A DNA stretch of 64,000 nucleotides from Amyelois transitella (taxonomy: Eukaryota > Arthropoda > Insecta > Lepidoptera > Pyralidae). The position numbers and the translations under genes are program-made. The notes beneath the pieces were generated by a model, which was given only the letters and a program-made list of their open reading frames with translations, ran no database searches and had not been told where the DNA came from. Positions 58,336 through 64,000 of the stretch are shown here, in pieces (position 1 is the stretch's first letter; each line of letters begins with the position of its first letter). The stretch is taken from the NCBI RefSeq assembly GCF_032362555.1, contig NC_083520.1, positions 5,828,001 through 5,892,000 of the forward strand, written 5' to 3'.

Positions 58336-61300
58336 ATGAAAAGATCAATAAAATGGATATTTTTTGTGTTTTTGCAAAGCATCTGGCTGACGGCGGCACA
58401 TAAAGTGAGCGCGCCATTTTTTGGTATGTGAACTTAATAGTTGATCTTTTAATCTCAGAATAATTATTTGTTACGATGCTTTATAATGAAATTAATAAAA
58501 TATGTTTGCACAGAATGTGGGCCACATGGCAGATTTGAATACTGTATTGACGGAATACCAGGATGTATCGTCGGATGCCATTGCCATCCGGGCTACTATT
58601 TTGATACAGAAACAAAAGTATGCGAGCCTAAGTAAGTCTTCAATAAAAGAATAAAAAAAAACTACAGCAATAAATAACGAGAACTTTTTAAAATTTTTTA
58701 TAGAGTTTTACTGAACTATGTTCATAATAATGTTTTCTATCATAATAATATTTACCGGTTACATCCTCAACTTTCTGGAGAGGATCCAGGGATGTGCCTT
58801 AATGACCATGATCCTGGATTAGGTGTGTCAGGTTTTTACACGAAGCGACTTTCATCTGCCCTCCGCAATCTTTTCAGGGGAACCTAACTCATATGGGATC
58901 ATGGTTATTATATTCCGTTTCCTGAATGTGCAGGTCCTCACGATGATTCCCTAACCGCAAGAGCATCGGTTAGCACACAAACTAATGTACATAACTCAGG
59001 AAAGAGTCCTTGTAATATGGCCGAGGTTATATTTAAAGCTGTGCCCCCACACGCATTACTTTGTCGGGCACCTTAACCGTTCGACCACTGGCGCTCTGAT
59101 TTCCAGCACACCACAAAGTTAATCTACCTCTATTTACCAGTTTATCAACTATAACGACATCCAACGCCGATGAAATAATGTTAATATGTTCTCGCTTGAA
59201 TATAGTATTGGTTACCAGATAACCTCTTACCTAACTTACCAGAACTGTAGTCTATTTTATATCTTTACTCGATTCTTGAAGGTATAAATGAGACCATTAA
59301 TAGATTCAAATAGGTACTAGAGTACTTAATTTTTCGGTATAAATGCTTTAAAATACTCGTATATGTAATTTAATATTCATTTAATCTAAAGATTATTTTC
59401 TATATCTAATCTTAAGTTTATTTAAAACACTAATATTTATGTTATTAAAGATTTCTTGTTTAAATAAATTTTATTAACATCATTTCTCGAACGACACGCT
59501 GATCTGAGTATAATTTCAGTACCAAGCTTAGAATGGACTACAGAAGACAATTTCAGTCAGAGCCCACGCCGACTTTTGTCACCGCAACTGATCCGAGCCC
59601 CACACCCACAACGACAGCAAGTTTAATAGATAGAAATGTCGAGGCTATAGCTAAAGATGCCGATGACCTCGGAGACTGGTTGTACAATCAATTCTTCAAA
59701 ACAATTGAGAATCAAGTGATAAACAAAACAGATGAAGAGAAACAACCAACCAGAAGAAGCGGTTCCAACGCAGAAGCCGGTATAAGCCAACGCAAACTTG
59801 GTATCACAGGTAAACCGACGCGAAGAAGTAATACCCCCCAGCGAAGGAATCGTCACAAACATAGCAAAAGATCCTCAAAGAAAAAACATTCAAGAAAATC
59901 TTTAAAAAAGAAATTATTACGGATATCTGAAGACGATAGTTTATTTGATTCCAGTTCAGACGATTCTAGTTCGTCTAGTTCCTCTTCAGCGTCATCAGAT
60001 AGTGATTCTAGCTCGGAAGAGCGTTCGAAAGATCATGGTCGCAAAATTCTCATGATTAATAAAAAGCCAACGGTCCCATTGCCGTCCTTCATCTTCATGC
60101 CCAACATGGAAACTCCATATTTCCCTCCATTAGGTCTGCCGGCCCCTCCACCTGCCCCTATGCCTATGTATCCAATGATACCAATACCACCTGTGATGCC
60201 ATATCCAAGTAAGTGTACATTTATTTTTGTAACTGTCTCCTTCGGTTAATACTGATACTAACATGTTAATACAACGTGTTCTACATACTTATTTGGATTA
60301 AACAATATTAAAGCTTATTTACACCAACATCAGAATAACACATCAACATCACAACTAATATTATAAATGCGAAAGGATGTAATAAGTTTGTTTGTTTGTT
60401 TGTAATCTCTTCACGCGTTATCTACTGAACCAATTCTCTTGAGATTTCGCGGTATTGTAATTAGAATCTGGACATAGGGTGCTCTCCATTCCCGTTAATA
60501 CTTTAATTCCCGTGGGATTCACAAAAAACCTGTATTCTTTTGTAGGTGGCGCTAAATTCGCGCGGGCGTACCTATTTTCCTTTATAGATGGCGTTTAAAA
60601 GCGCGGGCGGAGCCGCGGGTGAAAGCTAATATAAAATAATTTACATGCGACTAAAGATGGGAATAAAGCAGATGCAATCGATGATGACAATTTATGATGA
60701 ATCTGACTTTTATCCATCTTAATGTAATCTAACTCGGATTAATTAATTGCAGTCGATAGATAAATAGATAGAATACCCTTTATTGTACATAAAATAATAA
60801 CAATTAATTCATCCTAAACTTATGCTATAGTAATATAGCCACAAAGTAGTTAAGTAAGTTAAGTTCCAGTAGTTACCTAGTAATCTTTTTTGTCTATCCA
60901 GTGATTTCAATGAGTTCATCAACGTCGGGTACAGAAGCTCCACATACTACTGATGCTCCTCATACAACAAACCCACCTCATAACACAGAAACTCCCAACA
61001 AAACGGAATCCCCTGAACCCGAAGAAAATAAACCTGATGAAGAAAAACCAGAAGAAGCAGCGCCGGAAGTACGCCGGTACTTATTTAACTGACTTATTCA
61101 GTTTACTTATACTGTATACGTAATATTCTTAGCTTCAACCAAATTGATCTTGACTTTACACCTTTACAAGACAAGAGTGAGGCTCCGCTCGTGTAAAGTG
61201 AATGATTCGTTAATTTCCCTTCTTGCGGAAATTTTGGGATATTGTCTCTTAATGCACCCCAGGAACCTACATACCAAATTTTAAATCTCTACACCCTGAA

Positions 61301-63109
61301 GTTTGGGCTGTGCCTTGATATATCAGTCAATGTCCTTTTTCAAATAAATTATTTTGTGATTTGATTGTGTATGTGATGAAAACATTTTAATTTTATTGCA
61401 GTGGATACGGTAGAAAATCAGGCAAAGGTATATTCCGAAACAGAGGTAATCAACGACCAAATGCAAAACAAAGATTCGTAAGTTCATTATTATAAATATT
61501 CATACATATTAAAACAGTAACTGACCAATATCTGTACAGACGAGATATTGGCAGAAAATTTAAGAAGAAAACTTAGCAACTTAAAATGAAAAGTGGCAAA
61601 AATTGTCTTGTTGTGTCTCTAATAAATAAGTGTATAGCATTCCTTAGGAGAACTGAAGGTGTAAACGAAATAACTTTTGTTATTTTTTTAAATATTGATT
61701 AATTATAATTACAGATGAAAATGCTACAAGAAAAAATGAAGAAAAAGTATGAGATGTCACAAAGGAACAACTATTTTCCACAAGATTTTAAGGATCCAGA
61801 ATTTGAACATGGCCTATCAGAATTTGAGCCGAATATGCCTTTAGAATACGAACAAAATGGTAATTCGGAATTCACGTATTCGGATACACATCCTGATCCA
61901 GAACTTGGGCCTTACAATCATAACGTCAATTTCAAATACTTATCACAACTTATTCACAAAATGAATAAAACTGATTTCAATCCAACTTTACAGCCACAAT
62001 CAATAAAACTTCCACGCCAAAATCCATCACAGACTCCTAACTTGATTCTAATCCCTAATAATAATCGAAGTCCTAATCAAATCCCCAATTTAGATCCAAA
62101 TAGAAATTCAGATCCATATTCGCATATAGATATGGCTTCACTTAACGTGGTCAATGGACCAAACCGTAGACTCGGTAACACCGCGATGCGTATAGTGAAT
62201 AATACGGCGAAGGATGATTATGCTGATCTAGGAAGACAAATAGCTGCACTTGTTCGAAAAATAGAGTCCAAAGGAGATCAACAGGTTGACATCAGCTTTG
62301 AAGGAGAGAAATCTGAGGCAAAGATCCCCCCAGTTATGTTTAACGACAATGGCATGTCATCTCGGTCCTACTGGGAGCGGTTTGCGAGATCTCCGTTTAA
62401 AATTCGTTTAGATACAGATTTTAGGCATTTACACAGCAGTGAAGAACTGCAACAAATACAGTTAAATTTGGAAGATCGAATTAATAAAGAAGCTACAACT
62501 CCACGATCTTTATCCTTACAACAGATAGAGAACAGGATTAGTGTCATTCAAAGAATAAAGTCAGCACAAGATAAAGAAGATCGAAAGCCGAAGTATAGGA
62601 AACCTACAAAACTGAGGATATTGACACCATTAAACATATTGCCTAAAATAAAAAACAAAGTGACATATCATCCGAATCTTGTACAACAAAATAAAACGAA
62701 ATCTTTATATGTAGCTACAACTCAAGCCAAGAAGCCACTTCCAATTAAGTTAAATTTGACTATGCCTTATCATTCTGAACATATACCTAAGGGGCTCATG
62801 AAGGTCTCTGGAACACATAACAAAGTCAATAAATATGCGCAGCGGTTTAAGATTCCTCTAAGTAGCCCGTTACAGCGCGCTGCCGTTAATCAAACCAACA
62901 TTCCCATCCCAAACAGAAATATACCATATATGAAACCTAAAATAAATAATATGATAAATTCCCATTTATTACATAGTTGGAGTTATAACAATGGTATCTA
63001 CCGGCACCACGACAATATAATTCATACCCCTACTTTTTCGTATGAATCACCGAATAAACCTTCATCCTATTTCGAACACCAAATAAATCATTTTGATTAT
63101 TTTGATTAA
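58336..63109 (+). CDS. Secreted low-complexity protein C with TIL-like head (846 aa)
   Basis: Six exons join with consistent phases: 58336-58423, 58514-58631, 59520-60208, 60902-61076, 61402-61477 and 61715-63109 (intron phases 1, 2, 1, 2, 0), all GT-AG. A signal peptide covers residues 1 to about 21. Residues 31-66 form a shortened TIL-like module with six cysteines (31, 40, 47, 51, 53, 66) and GCHCHPGYYF, lacking four cysteines of a full domain. Then follow a Pro/Thr stretch (83-102), a Lys/Arg/His-rich stretch (about 170-203), a Ser/Asp-rich stretch (205-236) that looks heavily phosphorylatable, a Pro/Met stretch (252-298), Thr/Pro repeats of the APHTT and NPPHNT kind (310-338), an acidic stretch, a short Gly/Arg/Lys exon and a 464-residue Asn/Pro/Gln-rich tail. 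The tail contains YFPQDF (402-407), echoing FPQDF in protein A. Such a composition fits an extracellular matrix, silk, eggshell or mineral-binding protein, but I do not recognise the family. A minus-strand SINE-like repeat sits in intron 2 and a Helitron-like element in intron 3. Confidence 0.8.
58740..59100 (-). repeat. Long SINE-like interspersed repeat in intron 2 of gene C
   Basis: The minus strand starts with AGCGCCAGTGGTCGAACGGT then TAAGGTGCCCGAC, the outline of a tRNA(Ser)-type A-box arm. It continues with GCGTGTGGGGGCACAGC, then ACTCTTTCCTGAGTTATGTA and GAGGACCTGCACATTCAGGA, and ends with GAGGATGTAACCGGTAAATA. On the plus strand the segment 58830-58920 (TTTTTACACGAAGCGACTTT, CCTCCGCAATC) matches the module at 47700-47760, but in the opposite orientation relative to the tRNA-like head. 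Confidence 0.6.
60354..60629 (+). mobile_element. Helitron-like non-autonomous element in intron 3 of gene C
   Basis: It starts at ACTAATATTATAAATGCGAA. It runs through CGTTATCTACTGAACCAATT, CCCGTGGGATTCACAAAAAA, CTGTATTCTTTTGTAGGTGG and GATGGCGTTTAAAAGCGC to the hairpin GCGGGCGGAGCCGCGGGT and the end GAAAGCTAA before T. The 3' hairpin plus a CTRR end and no inverted termini indicate a Helitron. It has no coding capacity. The copy at 37419-37718 is a worn sister. Confidence 0.8.
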
Positions 63110-63369
63110 TTGTAAGTAATTAAATGTCTTATTATTAAGTAAAGAATAGAATCTGTTTTTTTTTTCATCTTTATTAAGGTAAATAAGAGTAAATGATCCC
63201 GACCTCTGGTAACCCTGATAAAATCATGGCTAATTTACAAGTTTAAAATTCCTCAAGTACTACTTTCCTCATTCGACACATTAATACGTACACAAAGGAC
63301 AATCGGACAAAAAGGAATCGCATCCACTGCTATCTAACAACAAAGCACATAAACGGAATTATTGAAACG
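63110..63369. other. 3' flank of gene C
   Basis: AT-rich; presumed 3' untranslated region with no canonical AATAAA close to the stop. No repeat is recognised. Confidence 0.4.
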
Positions 63370-63620
63370 ATGAAATGTAGTGCTTGCTCCACAATTTTGC
63401 CCGCGATAATCCTGTGTAGCTTTCTTCACAGACAATTTAATTCCTATTTCATAATACAGGAACGACTGCATGGTTCCAATTGAAGTAGCGCTTAGTGCAG
63501 AGGGATGCATGCATGATGCGGGCGAGTGCAAGCTTGCAGACTGTTTGCCATCAACGAATGAGCCCGGGCGAAAGAGATGCGATTTCAAATTTGGCCGGTT
63601 ATTCTGAAACGCAACCGACA
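63370..63620 (+). CDS. Candidate small cysteine-rich secreted peptide (uncertain)
   Basis: A frame beginning MKCSACSTILPAIILCSFL at 63370 reads like a signal peptide. A second frame after an ATAATACAG acceptor-like site (63462-63470) reads RNDCMVPIEVALSAEGC, MHDAGECKLADC, then PGRKRCDFKFGRLF to TGA at about 63606. The five cysteines are spaced 13, 6, 4 and 11 apart. The two parts are in different frames and I found no donor that joins them in phase, so the model is incomplete. Alternatives are a single terminal exon of a gene with a more distant first exon, or chance. The antisense open frame of 107 codons over the same DNA has no known domain. Confidence 0.25.
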
Positions 63621-63659
63621 CTGAACAGAATACAAATTTGACTGTTATTTCAAACAAGT

Positions 63660-64000
63660 TTAAAAAAAAACATGCAACGATTTTGTAGCTTATGTATTTT
63701 TTTGTTATTGTACTATTTTGTTAGAATCCTATTTAGTTTTTAATAAATAGCTTAATGTTTGCTATGTTAATATGAGCAATAAACTTAAGTATAAAAAGTA
63801 ATAAAACATAGGTACATTTTGGAGTAATTATTCTCAGTTGCATTATCGATTAATGGTGATCCTTAGTTTTTAACAGCATTCAATTTTTTTAGTTTTAAGA
63901 ATGTGCTGAATGGACATTATTTTATTCAACTTTCACAGAATCAACCGGTATTTTCATGCGCATCCTATTACAGTTTAAGTTTACTCCAAAATGATTGCTT
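63660..64000. other. AT-rich window end
   Basis: Nothing is recognised in the last 340 bases except AATAAA words at about 63741 and 63778, which could serve a transcript ending here. Confidence 0.35.

Noticed and set aside
59623..59862. 79-codon minus-strand frame inside gene C exon 3
   Set aside because: Antisense to a spliced, compositionally biased exon. It has no independent support.
63334..63657. 107-codon minus-strand frame at the window's right end
   Set aside because: No recognisable domain and no clear splice or promoter context. The opposite strand gives an equally good but also unproven cysteine-rich reading.

Overview
The window is AT-rich, intron-bearing animal DNA, almost certainly from a moth or butterfly (Lepidoptera). 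The evidence is the mix of dispersed repeats: an RTE-type non-LTR retrotransposon with a GTAT-repeat tail, short repeats that share sequence with both ends of that RTE, Helitron-like insertions ending in CTAG or CTAA before T, tRNA-headed SINEs and a degenerate Tc1-like transposase. Host genes have short exons with GT-AG introns. There is no sign of bacterial operons, CRISPR or phage.

Layout. Positions 1-38.9 kb hold no host exon that I can defend. This stretch is AT-rich non-coding DNA with GC-richer islands and many mobile elements. The main ones are a full-length RTE copy with an intact 1036-residue ORF and an 11-bp target duplication (20242-23672), a decayed Tc1-like transposase (17960-18600, minus) and a hAT-type element with 16-bp inverted ends and an 8-bp target duplication (26662-29143). 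The hAT element carries GCC-GAA hexamer arrays at both ends and has been invaded by a 5'-truncated RTE copy and a Helitron-like element. At 38914-43577 three phase-compatible exons form the 3' end of an unidentified plus-strand gene. Inside its first visible intron lies a recent 488-bp tandem duplication full of palindromes (40067-41047).

From 53.1 to 63.1 kb three plus-strand genes lie in tandem, each reconstructed from exons whose phases close without a stop. Two (53103-54815, 189 aa; 55110-56683, 234 aa) are secreted proteins with a ten-cysteine trypsin-inhibitor-like (TIL) domain of identical cysteine spacing. The third (58336-63109, 846 aa) starts with a signal peptide and a shortened six-cysteine TIL-like module. 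It continues with a basic stretch, a Ser/Asp-rich stretch, a Pro/Met-rich stretch, a Thr/Pro mucin-like stretch and a long Asn/Pro/Gln-rich tail. The genes share exon phases around the TIL exon, and two share an FPQDF motif, so this looks like a locally expanded and diversified family. The same tissue probably secretes them, but that is inference.

A separate theme is the number of perfect or near-perfect short-loop palindromes, often in adjacent pairs (8233-8360, 10421-10521, 32679-32783, 38690-38811, 40082-41062). They share no sequence with one another, so they look like products of local template switching and not copies of one element.

All boundaries were read by eye. No database search, codon-usage statistic or alignment was run.
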